64,000 nt of DNA, taken from contig NZ_FNCO01000011.1 in assembly GCF_900100795.1 (NCBI RefSeq), positions 202,162 to 266,161 on the forward strand, in the 5' to 3' direction. Source of the DNA: Pseudomonas abietaniphila (GTDB lineage: Bacteria; Pseudomonadota; Gammaproteobacteria; Pseudomonadales; Pseudomonadaceae). The notes below the pieces were generated by a model that was given only the letters and a program-made list of their open reading frames with translations, was not told the DNA's origin and ran no database searches. Positions 44,762-55,755 of this stretch are shown in pieces. Made by a program: the position numbers and the translations under genes. The number at the start of each line of letters is the position of its first letter. Within the stretch, counting starts at the first letter, position 1.

Positions 44762-47425
44762 TTACGCCAGGCTTTTGCTCAGCACCTCGTAGACGTCCGG
44801 CGACAAATGCCCGGAAGCACGGATGCGCTCCAGCTCGCCTTTCATCAACGCCTGACGGGCGCTGTCGTATTTGCGCCAGCGGGTCAAAGGCGCCAGTTGG
44901 CGCGAGGCGATTTGGGGGTTGAAGCCGTTCAGCTCGATGACCAGGTCCGCCAGGAAGCGGTAACCCGAACCGTCCGCCGCGTGGAAGTTGATCAGGTTCT
45001 GCCCGGCGAAGGCGCCGATCAGTGCACGCACCTTGTTCGGGTTCTTCAGGGTGAACGCAGGGTGTTCCATCAGGGCTTTCACGCGGGCCAGACCACCGGG
45101 CAAGGTGCTGCCGGCCTGAACGCTGAACCACTGATCCATGACCAGCGCGTTTTCTTTGAAGTTTTCGGCGAACACCGCCAAGGCCTTGGCCTTCTCGTCT
45201 TCGAACGGCGAGTTGACCAGCACGGCCAGCGCGGTCAGGCGCTCGGTCATGTTGTCGGCGTTGTCGAACTGCTCAATCGCGGCAGCCAGCACTTCAGGTT
45301 TACCGGTCAGCATCAGGTAAGACAGCGCAATGTTCTGCAGTGCGCGACGAGCGAAGTGCTCGGACTCGGCCACGTACGCGGTCTTTTTCGACAGTTCGCG
45401 GTTGGTCTGGTAACGCTTCCACAGCGCGTCGCTCAGGCTGCTGGCCAGTTGCTGACGCGCGAATTCGCGAGCGGCGTGGATGGCATCGACGTCGGCCACT
45501 TCACTGATTTCGGTCAGGTAGGCTTCGCCCGGCAGCGACAGCATTTCCGCGACCATCGCCTGATCCAGGCTGTCGTCAGCGAGCACGGTGCCGAGCGCGG
45601 TCACCAGACGTTGGTCCATCACCAGGTTCTTGCCTTTCTGGTGCTGGGCGATGAGTTCCTGCAGGACCTGAACCGACAATTGCTGGCCGGCATCCCAACG
45701 GTTGAAGCCGTCCGTGTCGTGCTGCATCAGGAACATCAGTTGATCGCGGTTGTACGGAAAGCTCAGTTTGACCGGCGCAGAGAAGCCACGCAGCAGCGAC
45801 GGCAGCGGCTGCTCGGCCACATCGACGAAGGTGAAGGTCTGTTCGGCTTCGGTCACGGAGATCACCCGCGAACTGCCCGATGCCGTGGCCTCGCCTTGCA
45901 GGCGCAACGGAATTTCCTTACCGGCGTTGTCGAGCAGGCCCAATGACACAGGAATCACGAACGGCTTCTTCTCGTCGCCTGGCTGGCCGGGTGTGGTCGG
46001 CGCGCTTTGGCGGAAGGTCAGGCTGTAGGTGTTGGCCGACGGGTCATAAGACTCGGTGACCGCCAGACGTGGCGTACCGGCCTGCGAATACCAGCGCTTG
46101 AACTGGGTCAGGTCTACACCGTTGGCGTCTTCCATGGCCTTGACGAAGTCGTCGCAGGTCACGGCCTGGCCGTCATGGCGTTCGAAATACAGGTCGCTGC
46201 CTTTGCGGAAGCCTTCGGCGCCGAGCAGCGTGTGGATCATTCCGACCACTTCCGAGCCCTTTTCGTACACGGTCAGGGTGTAGAAGTTGGAAATCTCGAT
46301 GAAGCTGTCCGGACGCACGGCGTGGGCCATCGGACCTGCGTCTTCGGCGAACTGGTGCGTGCGCAGGTAGGCAACGTCCTGAATGCGCTTGACCGTGGCC
46401 GAGTTCATGTCCGAGGAGAAACCCGCGTCGCGGAACACCGTGAAGCCTTCCTTGAGCGACAGCTGGAACCAGTCGCGGCAGGTCACGCGGTTGCCGGACC
46501 AGTTGTGGAAGTATTCGTGGGCAACGATGGCTTCAACACGTTGGTGGGCGGCGTCGGTCGCGGTTTCCGCGCGAGCCAGCACAGCGCTGGAATTGAAGAT
46601 GTTGAGGCCCTTGTTCTCCATGGCACCCATGTTGAAGTCGTTGACCGCGACGATCATGAAGATGTCCAGATCGTATTCGCGACCGTAGACCTCTTCGTCC
46701 CAGCGCATGGATTTCTTCAGGCTGTCCATGGCGTGCTGGCATTTGTCGATGTTTTCCTGCTCGACATAAATGCGCAGCGTGACCTTGCGGTTTGTCATCG
46801 TGGTGAAGGTGTCTTCGATGCACCACAGATCACCGGCGACCAGTGCAAACAGATAGGCCGGCTTCTTGAACGGGTCTTGCCAGGTGATCCAATGGCGACC
46901 GTCTTTCCCTGGACCGGAGCCGACCAGGTTGCCGTTGGACAGCAGGATCGGGAAATCCTGCTGGTTGGCAATGACCGTCGTGGTGAACGTGCTCATCACG
47001 TCCGGACGGTCGAGGTAATAGGTGATCTTGCGGAAGCCTTCGGCCTCGCACTGGGTGCAGAACATGCCGCTGGACTTGTACAGGCCCTCCAGCGCGGTGT
47101 TGGTTTCCGGGTGGATCTTCACGCTGGTGTCCAGGGTGAAGGTATCGGAGGTGGGCTGGACGGTCAGGCTGTCAGGGGTCAGTTCGTAATCGCTGGACGT
47201 CAGGTCAACGTCGGCCAGCTTGACCGACAGCAGTTCCAGCAACTGGCCGTCGAGCACCAGCGGCGGCAAACCTGATCCGCGCGCCGGATTGCGGCGCATG
47301 ACCAACTGCGCGTGGACCAGGGAGTGGTCGTCGAACAATTCGAATGTCAGATGCGTCTCGTCGATGAGGTACTCAGGCGCCTGATAGTCCTTCAGGTAAA
47401 TCATTTTCGGCTGTTCGGTGCGCAT
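44762..47425 (-). CDS. pepN: Aminopeptidase N
   Basis: 887 residues, M1-family zinc metallopeptidase of PepN length. Exopeptidase motif MGAMENKGLNIF, zinc site HEYFHNWSGNRVTCRDWFQLSLKEG in order (HExxH then a Glu 18 residues on), and the catalytic Tyr in the YEKGSEVVGM region. It removes N-terminal residues, preferring Ala, Lys and Arg, in the cytoplasm and completes degradation of peptides made by Clp and Lon. First 200 residues form the beta domain and the last 300 the helical cap. Confidence 0.98.
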   Translation of the reverse strand: MRTEQPKMIYLKDYQAPEYLIDETHLTFELFDDHSLVHAQLVMRRNPARGSGLPPLVLDGQLLELLSVKLADVDLTSSDYELTPDSLTVQPTSDTFTLDTSVKIHPETNTALEGLYKSSGMFCTQCEAEGFRKITYYLDRPDVMSTFTTTVIANQQDFPILLSNGNLVGSGPGKDGRHWITWQDPFKKPAYLFALVAGDLWCIEDTFTTMTNRKVTLRIYVEQENIDKCQHAMDSLKKSMRWDEEVYGREYDLDIFMIVAVNDFNMGAMENKGLNIFNSSAVLARAETATDAAHQRVEAIVAHEYFHNWSGNRVTCRDWFQLSLKEGFTVFRDAGFSSDMNSATVKRIQDVAYLRTHQFAEDAGPMAHAVRPDSFIEISNFYTLTVYEKGSEVVGMIHTLLGAEGFRKGSDLYFERHDGQAVTCDDFVKAMEDANGVDLTQFKRWYSQAGTPRLAVTESYDPSANTYSLTFRQSAPTTPGQPGDEKKPFVIPVSLGLLDNAGKEIPLRLQGEATASGSSRVISVTEAEQTFTFVDVAEQPLPSLLRGFSAPVKLSFPYNRDQLMFLMQHDTDGFNRWDAGQQLSVQVLQELIAQHQKGKNLVMDQRLVTALGTVLADDSLDQAMVAEMLSLPGEAYLTEISEVADVDAIHAAREFARQQLASSLSDALWKRYQTNRELSKKTAYVAESEHFARRALQNIALSYLMLTGKPEVLAAAIEQFDNADNMTERLTALAVLVNSPFEDEKAKALAVFAENFKENALVMDQWFSVQAGSTLPGGLARVKALMEHPAFTLKNPNKVRALIGAFAGQNLINFHAADGSGYRFLADLVIELNGFNPQIASRQLAPLTRWRKYDSARQALMKGELERIRASGHLSPDVYEVLSKSLA

Positions 47426-47471
47426 GATGCTGTCCTTATTCGTTTGCCAATACAGAGCTGCCCATTCACGG

Positions 47472-48302
47472 CTACTGGTGAACGGCGAGCTGGTAGGCCG
47501 TGTATTTGCGGATGTTGATCACGCCGGTGTCGAAGATCAGGTATTGACCCTTGATGCCCAGCAACGTGCCCTCGGCGATCGGGTCCTTGTCCAGATTGAA
47601 GCTGACGATCTTGGTCGGGTAGGCCTCAACCGGATACTTGATCTCGATGGGCGCGACGTCGTTCAGCAACTGGATGGCCTGCAAGCCGAAACGCGCTTGC
47701 AGTGCAGACAGCCCCTCGGCACAGGACTCGAACAATTGCTGACGGATGGCCGTCAGGTCAACCGATGGCGCATCGCCTTTAAGCAGCGCACGCCAGTTAG
47801 TACGGTCGGCCACCTGGCTGCGGAACAGGTCCTCGACGAAGCCCGACTGCTGGCGGGTCGCCACGCGCACGATCGGCAACGCCTGACTCGCGCCTTGATC
47901 CAGCCAGCGCGTCGGCAATTGCGTGGCACGGGTGATTCCGACTTTAACGCCCGACGAGTTGGCCAGATAGACCACGTGGTCGGTCATGCAAAACTGCTCG
48001 CCCCACGATGGATCGCGGCAGGTGCCGTGCTCGTGGTGGCATTTTTCCGGGCTCATGATGCACACGTCGCACTGCGCCAGCTTCTGCATGCACGGGTAGC
48101 AATAGCCCTGACTGAAGCTGGTCTTGGTGCGACGGCCACAATGGCTGCAATGGATCGCGCCCAGGTACTCCAGGCGCACGGTCTTGCCGATCAGCGGGTT
48201 GACCGGGATTTGCGCATCACCCAGACGAAAAGCGTATTCAACCCGCGTGGCATCGAGCCGCGCGGACATCTTGTTGACGGAACCGCGACCAATTTCGATC
48301 AA
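47472..48302 (-). CDS. DUF2797 family protein
   Basis: 276 residues if started at the TTG at 48302, which overlaps the stop of the preceding DUF1315 gene (TTGA) and suits translational coupling; an ATG at 48269 (MSARLDATRVEY) is the alternative. Cysteine-rich N-terminal half with CSHCGRRT, CYPCMQKLAQCDVC, CHHEHGTC and FCMTDH, consistent with zinc or Fe-S binding. The central segment DHVVYLANSSGVKVGITRATQLPTRWLDQGA in order resembles a GIY-YIG-like fold. Function unknown. Confidence 0.88.
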   Translation of the reverse strand: MIEIGRGSVNKMSARLDATRVEYAFRLGDAQIPVNPLIGKTVRLEYLGAIHCSHCGRRTKTSFSQGYCYPCMQKLAQCDVCIMSPEKCHHEHGTCRDPSWGEQFCMTDHVVYLANSSGVKVGITRATQLPTRWLDQGASQALPIVRVATRQQSGFVEDLFRSQVADRTNWRALLKGDAPSVDLTAIRQQLFESCAEGLSALQARFGLQAIQLLNDVAPIEIKYPVEAYPTKIVSFNLDKDPIAEGTLLGIKGQYLIFDTGVINIRKYTAYQLAVHQ

Positions 48303-48559
48303 TGGATGGCATCCGACTTGAACAGGATGTTCGGCACTGGCGCCGACTTGGAGGCACATTCCTGCGGGCCCATGTAACCGATACGCTGCTCTTCGGGCAC
48401 GTTGCGCACTTCCCAGGCGATCAGCGCCTGCAACGACAGCTCGCGTTGTTCCTGCGTCAGCTTGCGGCCATCGGACCACTTGCCGATTTCCACGGCCAGC
48501 TTCAGGCTCTCGTAGATGTCCGGGGTAATGTTTTCGATCATTTCAACAAATGAGGACAT
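48299..48559 (-). CDS. DUF1315 family protein (YeaC-like)
   Basis: 86 residues with the family blocks MIENITPDIYESLKLAVEIGKWSDG, LTQEQRELSLQALIAWE and EEQRIGYMGPQEC. Small helical cytoplasmic protein of unknown function, commonly next to a DUF2797 gene in pseudomonads. Its stop codon overlaps the probable start of DUF2797. GGGAGAGCC-type ribosome-binding site upstream (minus strand). Confidence 0.9.
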   Translation of the reverse strand: MSSFVEMIENITPDIYESLKLAVEIGKWSDGRKLTQEQRELSLQALIAWEVRNVPEEQRIGYMGPQECASKSAPVPNILFKSDAIH

Positions 48560-48588
48560 GGGGCTCTCCCAGAATTAAGCGGGCAATT

Positions 48589-49461
48589 TTAATGTTTACG
48601 GCGCGCTAATGCACCGCCCACAAGACCTGTTGCACAACCGATGATCAGACCGCCGACATGCGCCCCGTTGGCGATCTCGCCAAACCCGAGCAGGCTGATC
48701 ACGCCGGACATGCACAGCACCAGCCAGATCAGCATCATGGCCAGCACGCCACGCGGCAGACGGTAGATGGGGTTGGGCGCCAGCCATTGAAAGATCCAGC
48801 AGTGACCGAGCAGGCCGTACAGCACCCCGGACAAACCGCCGAACAGGCTCGGGCCGCTCCAGAAATACTGGCCGTAGTTGGAAAATGCACTGAAAGCGAG
48901 GGTCAGACCCAGCAAGTGCCAACTGCCCTGACGCCTCTCGATACGTCGCCCCAGCTCCCAGAACCACAACGCGTTCATGACCAGGTGCAACACGCCGAAG
49001 TGAATCAGCATCGGCGAAACCACACGCCACCACTGCCCCGCCGCCAGCGACACCTCGACCGGCGTGAACATGACGTAATCACCGCTCACGCGGAAATCGT
49101 TGAAGGTCAGCCAGCTGAGCGCTTCGTAGTTGTCGCCCAGCAGGGTCACGCCCGCGACGATCAGGCACACCAGCAACACGAGGCTGGTGACCGGACTGCT
49201 GCGCACCTGCACCAACGGGCTGGGCCGGGTCACGGCCACCACTTCGCGACCGGGTGGCAGCTGAGCGGTGGGATCGCCTTGCGGGTATTGTTCGTACAGC
49301 TGACGAATGTCGTCGGCCAACTGCGGCGCGTCGGGCACCCACAGCACCTGCTCACCGGCTTCCTCGCTGACGCGGTGAGGCACGTTGAGGCGTCGCAACA
49401 ACTCGACGAAACCGCTGAGGTCGGTGTTGAGCGGCAAGCGTAATACCGCAACCGGATTCAT
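48589..49461 (-). CDS. glpG: Rhomboid family intramembrane serine protease (GlpG-like)
   Basis: 290 residues from MNPVAVLRLP. Cytoplasmic N-terminal domain (about 1-90) as in GlpG, then six membrane helices. The catalytic dyad is Ser211 in GGLSGVLYG and His268 in GAHVGG; the L1-loop WWRVVSPMLIHFG and the HLVMNALWFWELGRRIE helix are family hallmarks. It cleaves transmembrane substrates within the inner membrane. Start overlaps the metallophosphatase stop (ATGA). Confidence 0.93.
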   Translation of the reverse strand: MNPVAVLRLPLNTDLSGFVELLRRLNVPHRVSEEAGEQVLWVPDAPQLADDIRQLYEQYPQGDPTAQLPPGREVVAVTRPSPLVQVRSSPVTSLVLLVCLIVAGVTLLGDNYEALSWLTFNDFRVSGDYVMFTPVEVSLAAGQWWRVVSPMLIHFGVLHLVMNALWFWELGRRIERRQGSWHLLGLTLAFSAFSNYGQYFWSGPSLFGGLSGVLYGLLGHCWIFQWLAPNPIYRLPRGVLAMMLIWLVLCMSGVISLLGFGEIANGAHVGGLIIGCATGLVGGALARRKH

Positions 49462-50429
49462 TGGGCAGTCTCCGGCCGCGTGACATCGACCCAGACGAAC
49501 TTGCCGGGATCGATTCGGGTTTCCTGATCGAGCCGGTAGGCCACCAGCTTGCCGTACAGCACGGCGCTGTAATCCAGGCACGCCAGGTTCGGACGGATCG
49601 GTGCGGGCACGCCACTGCGCCAATAGTGGCCGACGAACAGCAGCGGCTCATCGGCGCCATAGCGCAGCAAGGCATTTTTCTCGCTGTCGGAGAGCGGCCG
49701 TTTGGCGACAGGCTCTGGCAGCGCATCTGGCTGGAACACCACGTCGCCGTAGGTCTGCGGGTCGTCCTCCCAGAACTTGGTGCGAAAGGACGCCCGTGTC
49801 AGGCCGTCACCACCGGTGAGCGTCATGCCGTGCGGCAGGCGCATATCGGTGCCGCGCAGCAGCCGGTCGAACACCGCGCTGGCAAAGCTGCCCGGCACCG
49901 CCGACGCCTGAACGAAATGCTGATCGATCCGGCCATCGCCATGGGCGCTGCGCAAGGGTTCGATCAAACTCGCGTCCCAGCAGGCATGCACCAGCCGGAA
50001 ACGCTCGGCATCGACGAACAGCGGCAGTTCGTAGAACCAGTTGAGGAAGTCTTTCCAGTCACCGGGGTGCTGTTCGAACTGCGCCAGCGTTTCACCCAGC
50101 AAACGGGCATGACGCGGGGTGTGTTCGCGCACGAACTGTTTGCCGGTTTCTGGCGGTGCTGGCGTGCTCCAGCCCAGCGCGTTGAATTCATGGTTGCCCA
50201 TGATGCAAAACGCCTGACCGGCCACGACCATGTCATGAACGATGTGCAGCGCCTCACGAATGCGCGGGCCGCGGTCAATGATGTCGCCCAGAAACAGGGC
50301 GATGCGTTCAGGGTGGCGCCAGACGCCAGCCTGATAGCGATAACCGAGGGTGTCGAGCAAGTGCTCAAGGGTCTGGGCACATCCATGCACGTCACCGATC
50401 AGGTCGTAGCTACGCGCGGGATCGAGCAT
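49458..50429 (-). CDS. Calcineurin-like metallophosphoesterase
   Basis: 323 residues from MLDPARSYDLIGDVHG. Phosphoesterase motifs DVHG (13-16), GDIIDRGP (about 48-55), GNHEF and the distal His residues in VHACWD and VGHYWR are all present. This is the PrpA/ApaH-like serine-threonine phosphatase and nucleotidase superfamily; the substrate cannot be read from sequence. It sits between nadK (joined by TGATG) and the rhomboid gene (ATGA), making a tightly coupled nadK-phosphatase-rhomboid unit. Confidence 0.9.
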   Translation of the reverse strand: MLDPARSYDLIGDVHGCAQTLEHLLDTLGYRYQAGVWRHPERIALFLGDIIDRGPRIREALHIVHDMVVAGQAFCIMGNHEFNALGWSTPAPPETGKQFVREHTPRHARLLGETLAQFEQHPGDWKDFLNWFYELPLFVDAERFRLVHACWDASLIEPLRSAHGDGRIDQHFVQASAVPGSFASAVFDRLLRGTDMRLPHGMTLTGGDGLTRASFRTKFWEDDPQTYGDVVFQPDALPEPVAKRPLSDSEKNALLRYGADEPLLFVGHYWRSGVPAPIRPNLACLDYSAVLYGKLVAYRLDQETRIDPGKFVWVDVTRPETAQ

Positions 50430-51319
50430 CAGTCGCCCCCGCCGCCAAGCCGACTGCCCCAACCGAGTTTGGTCCGGCAGACTTCGTAGTAATTGTGATC
50501 GAGCGGGTGAATGAGTCGCAGCTTCTGGGGTTTCTTTTTCACCGTCACGGTGTCACCCGGCGCGCAGGTGAAGTGGTTCTGTCCATCGCAGGAGACCTGT
50601 GGATAAATCGTCATGTCCTTTGAGACAACGATTTTCAGCTCACTGTTGCCGTCGACGACAATTGGCCGCCCGGACAGCGTGTGCGGGTACATCGGCACGA
50701 TGACAATGGCGTCCAGTTTCGGGTGCATGATCGGCCCGCCCGCCGACAGCGCGTACGCGGTGGAGCCGGTCGGCGTGGCGACAATCAGGCCATCGGCCTT
50801 CTGGCTGCAGACGAACTGGCCGTCGATGTAGATTTCGAATTCGATCATGCGCGTGGACTTGCCGGGGTGCAGGACCACATCGTTGAGCGCGTCGCCCTGG
50901 CCGATGGCTTCGCCGTGACGGCGGACTTCGGCTTGCAGCAGAAAGCGGTTCTCGACCAGATAATGGCCGTCCAGCACCTCGGCGACCTTCACTTCCAGCT
51001 CGTCAGGGCGGATGTCGGTCAGAAACCCCAGGCTGCCACGGTTGATGCCGAGCACCGGCACGTTGTGCTTGGCCAGCGCACGGGCGGCGCCGAGCAGACT
51101 GCCGTCACCGCCGACGACGATGACCATGTCGCAGACTTCGCCGAGCATCTTGCGCGAAGAGGTCTGCATGCCGTGCCCCGGCAGCACTTCGGCGATGGCG
51201 TCTTCGAGAATGACGTGCAGGTGCCGCGACATCAGGAATTTCTTGAGTCGGCGAACGGTCTCGAGCACTTGGGAACTGCCCAGGCGACCAATGATGCCGA
51301 TATTACGAAATTGCTCCAT
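50429..51319 (-). CDS. nadK: NAD kinase
   Basis: 296 residues, the usual pseudomonad length, starting MEQFRNIGIIGR. The GGDGSLL phosphate-binding motif, the NE/D loop GDALNDVVLH and the glycine-rich TPTGSTAYALSAGGPI are present. It phosphorylates NAD to NADP using ATP, supplying the cofactor for Icd and Idh among others. An upstream open extension to 51676 lies in repeat DNA and is not coding. First gene of the coupled unit leading to the phosphatase and rhomboid genes. Confidence 0.97.
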   Translation of the reverse strand: MEQFRNIGIIGRLGSSQVLETVRRLKKFLMSRHLHVILEDAIAEVLPGHGMQTSSRKMLGEVCDMVIVVGGDGSLLGAARALAKHNVPVLGINRGSLGFLTDIRPDELEVKVAEVLDGHYLVENRFLLQAEVRRHGEAIGQGDALNDVVLHPGKSTRMIEFEIYIDGQFVCSQKADGLIVATPTGSTAYALSAGGPIMHPKLDAIVIVPMYPHTLSGRPIVVDGNSELKIVVSKDMTIYPQVSCDGQNHFTCAPGDTVTVKKKPQKLRLIHPLDHNYYEVCRTKLGWGSRLGGGGD

Positions 51320-51427
51320 GGGGCTCCCGCAGGGTCGATGCACATAAAGAAAGCGATTATGGGCGAAGGGGTCGGGGGCGGCAAACCGACAAGCGTAATC
51401 GGCGCGATTACCTGGCGCTGATAGCGG

Positions 51428-51532
51428 GTTCTGCCTAACGGCAGAAGCGTTCCGCCTTCTGGCTCCTGGCTTGGCCCTCCTGCGTCGGGTACCCGCACCC
51501 AAGTCGCGCTTTGTGGTGTCTGGACTGTCGCG
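51428..51532 (+). repeat. Long interspersed repeat, internally deleted forward copy
   Basis: TCCTGGCTTGGCCCTCCTGC GTCGGGT is joined directly to ACCCGCACCCAAGTCGCGCT and GTGGTGTCTGGACTGTCGCG, so the middle block of the 32067 copy is missing. The gap 51320-52049 consists mostly of repeats and holds no credible gene. Confidence 0.8.
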
Positions 51533-51606
51533 TACAAGAGGAACGCGGGCTGGAGCTAACGCTCTTCGCAATTTTTGATTCGTGCATCTACCTGCTGCAC
51601 GCCACC

Positions 51607-51754
51607 CTGTAGGAGCGCGCTTGCTCTGGGCCGCACTCGGACGATCTGCCGGGAACCGGCAGCAAGACCTGTGCATGCGGAGTGTCAGGCATAGCCGAGT
51701 CGCCTGATTTTGCTACCGCTGCGCGGCAGATCGTCGGACAAGCCGGACTCCTAC
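51607..51754. repeat. REP pair with conserved spacer
   Basis: CTGTAGGAGCGCGCTTGCTC at the left and ACAAGCCGGACTCCTACG at the right bound an interior nearly identical to that at 35422 (CGATCTGCCGGGAACCGGCA onward, about nine differences in 92 bases). The outer arms are more diverged than the interior. Confidence 0.8.
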
Positions 51755-51858
51755 GCCTTCGGCAGAATCAAAAACACAGCGGACATCCAGGACTCTCGTT
51801 TTGCGACTGCGTGGGAACGATCAGTTGCTCTTGGCTCTGGCTTTTGATCTTCCTGCCT

Positions 51859-51970
51859 CGCCAGTCCAGACACCACAAAACGCGACTTGGGTGCAGGCTG
51901 AACGCAGGCGGCGTGGAGTGGGACGAGCGGCATGGATGCCGCGAGAGCGCTGCCAGGACATGGATGTCCG
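51859..51970 (-). repeat. Long interspersed repeat, partial reverse copy
   Basis: CGCCAGTCCAGACACCACAA, CGCGACTTGGGTGCAGGCTG and GCGGCATGGATGCCGCGAGA, the reverse of the 32067 element. Confidence 0.8.
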
Positions 51971-53010
51971 TTCAGCGCGGGCGAATCACGATATACCCAA
52001 TCCCGAGCTGCACCGTGCCACGCCCCACAACACCCGCTATTCTCCCCCAATGACCCCATTTCCCACCCTCACCGCCCTGCCCCGTCAACTCCGTACGCCT
52101 CAAGTACGTGACCTCGCGTGGGCGATTCTTTCGCCACCGATGCTCGCGGTGACCGACTGGCCGCAGCGTCACCCGTTGAGCGGCAGCGACTGGGTCCGGC
52201 ATCCCGACACGTTGGCGAACTTCATGCGCACGCTCGATCACGACAGCAGCGCATTGCTCGACTGGTTGTCGAAAAGCTCGATACGCCGTCTGGGCCTGTA
52301 TTACGAACGCCTGTGGCATTTCGCAATCCGGCACGCGCCGGGCGTGGACTTGATCGCCGCCAACCTGCCGATCCGCGTCGAAGGCCGCACGCTGGGCGAG
52401 CTGGACATGCTGCTGCGCGACGGGGATGGCGTTCACCACGTCGAACTGGCGGTCAAGTTTTACCTGGGGCCTCAGGACGGAAACGGTGGAGATCCGGCGA
52501 GTTGGCTAGGACCCGGCTCGCACGACCGGCTCGACCTGAAGCTGGCGCACCTCAATGAGCATCAACTGCCGATTTCGGCGAGAGAGGAAAGTCGTCAGGC
52601 GCTCGCGGCACTCGGCATTGAGTCGCTGGACGACCATCCGCTCAAGGCTGAACTGTGGCTCGGCGGCTACCTGCTCTACCCATGGCCCCACAATGCCGGC
52701 TCACCCGAAGGTGTCAATCAGGATCATCTGCGCGGTCTGTGGTTGCACCAAAAGGACTGGCCGAGCTTCGCCGCCCGACATCCCGAAGGGCGCTGGCAAC
52801 TGCTACCCCGTCATGCCTGGCTGGGGCCGGCGCGGTATGACGAGGCATGGAGCGTCGATGAGTTTCAGGCCTGGCTCGAACAACTCGCGCCAATCGCCCC
52901 GGCGCAATTACTCGTTCGCCTGGTTGAAACGCCCGGAGGTCATTGGGAAGAGGCCGAGCGGCTGTTTCTGGTGTCGGACCTCTGGCCCGCCACCGCCGAT
53001 GCGGGCGAGG

Positions 53011-54294
<1,284 letters not shown>

Positions 54295-55509
54295 TTAACG
54301 TCGGGGTCTCGGAAGCAGGATGGCAAGGATGCCAAGCAACGGCAGGAATGAGCACAGCGTGTAGACATAGACGATGCCGTGAAGATCCGCGAGGTGGCCT
54401 AATAATGCTGCACCAATTCCACCGAAGCCGAACATCAGCCCGAAGAAGATCCCGGCGATCATGCCGACGTTACCCGGAACCAGTTCCTGCGCGTAGACCA
54501 CGATGGCCGAGAACGCCGAAGCGAGGATGAAGCCGATGATCACGCTCAGCACGCTGGTCCAGAACAGATCGGCGTACGGCAGCGCGATGGTGAACGGGGC
54601 GACGCCGAGAATCGAGAACCAGATCACCGCCTTGCGACCGATCCTGTCGCCAATCGGGCCACCGAAAAACGTCCCCGCCGCCACCGCTGCCAGGAACATG
54701 AACAAGTGCAGCTGCGAGCTGGCCACGGTCAGCTGGAATTTATCGATCAGGAAAAAGGTGAAGTAGCTGGTGAAGCTGGCCATGTAGAAATACTTGGAAA
54801 ATACCAGCAGCGCCAACACCACCAGTGCGCCGGTCACGCGGCCCTTGGACAAGCCATGAGTGGCCGCTTGACCGGACTTCAGTTTGAACAGCGCGAGGTG
54901 CTTTTTGTACCAGCGGCTGATGACGTACAGCAGCCCCACCGAGAACAGCGCGATCAGACCGAAGTACGCGATATGCCCCTGCCCGAACGGGATGATGATC
55001 GCGGCGGCCAGCAACGGCCCGATGGCCGAGCCACTGTTGCCCCCGACCTGAAAACTGGATTGCGCCAGACCAAAACGGCCACCGGACGCCAGTCGGGCGA
55101 TGCGCGATGCTTCGGGGTGGAAGGTCGACGAGCCTACGCCAATAAGGCCTGCAGCCAACAGGATCAACGGGAAACTGCCCACGGTCGCAAGCATCAGCAC
55201 ACCCGCCAGAATGCACAGCGATCCTACGGGCAGTACCAACGGGTTCGGGTGACGGTCGGTGTAATAACCCACCCAGGGCTGCAGCAACGAAGCGGTGACC
55301 TGAAACGTCAGGGTAATCAGGCCCACCTGGGTGAAACTCAAGCCGTACGACGCTTTGAGCATCGGGTAGATCGACGGCAGGATCGACTGGATCAAGTCAT
55401 TGAGCAGGTGCGCCAGCGCCACCGCACCAATGATGCGCATGACCAGCGGGCTGGATTGAGAGGTCGCGGGGGTCGCGGTCGAGGGGCTGGTAACGGCCAT
55501 CGGGTTCAT
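54295..55509 (-). CDS. MFS transporter, fosmidomycin resistance (Fsr) type
   Basis: 404 residues from the ATG at 55507-55509; an ATG nine bases downstream is an alternative, and neither has a clear ribosome-binding site. About 12 membrane helices. Family features are AHLLNDLIQSILPSIYPMLK, LTFQVTASLLQPWVGYYTDR, GVGSSTFHPEASRIARLAS and GGPIGDRIGRKAVIWFSILG. Fsr-type pumps export fosmidomycin and other drugs; the natural substrate is unknown. It directly abuts arsB (TAAATG), so the two are one transcription unit. Confidence 0.88.
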   Translation of the reverse strand: MNPMAVTSPSTATPATSQSSPLVMRIIGAVALAHLLNDLIQSILPSIYPMLKASYGLSFTQVGLITLTFQVTASLLQPWVGYYTDRHPNPLVLPVGSLCILAGVLMLATVGSFPLILLAAGLIGVGSSTFHPEASRIARLASGGRFGLAQSSFQVGGNSGSAIGPLLAAAIIIPFGQGHIAYFGLIALFSVGLLYVISRWYKKHLALFKLKSGQAATHGLSKGRVTGALVVLALLVFSKYFYMASFTSYFTFFLIDKFQLTVASSQLHLFMFLAAVAAGTFFGGPIGDRIGRKAVIWFSILGVAPFTIALPYADLFWTSVLSVIIGFILASAFSAIVVYAQELVPGNVGMIAGIFFGLMFGFGGIGAALLGHLADLHGIVYVYTLCSFLPLLGILAILLPRPRR

Positions 55510-55647
55510 CCATCGGACGGTTGAGCGCCGCACGCGAAACGATGACAAAGGATGTCGGCGGCATAAAGGGCCGCCAATGTGCCATTTTTTGGGGCAGTGA
55601 TGCCATGTTTTGTTGCGAGTTTGCCGGGCTCACCTCATCAACGTCTT

Positions 55648-55742
55648 CTGTGGGAGTGAGCGTGCTCACGAAGAGGCAGGTGCATCCGCCGCCTCTTCAT
55701 CGCCTGATACCCGGCTTTCGTGAGCACGTTCACTCCCACAGG
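55648..55742. repeat. REP-like inverted repeat
   Basis: CTGTGGGAGTGAGCGTGCTC and its inverted counterpart GAGCACGTTCACTCCCACAG about 50 bases later, between two leftward MFS genes. Confidence 0.75.
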
Positions 55743-55755
55743 GACGGCCAAAGCC

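Noticed and set aside
51320..51676. N-terminal extension of nadK
   Set aside because: The extension is repeat DNA; NAD kinase homology starts at MEQFRNIGIIGR with a GGAGCCCC site just upstream.
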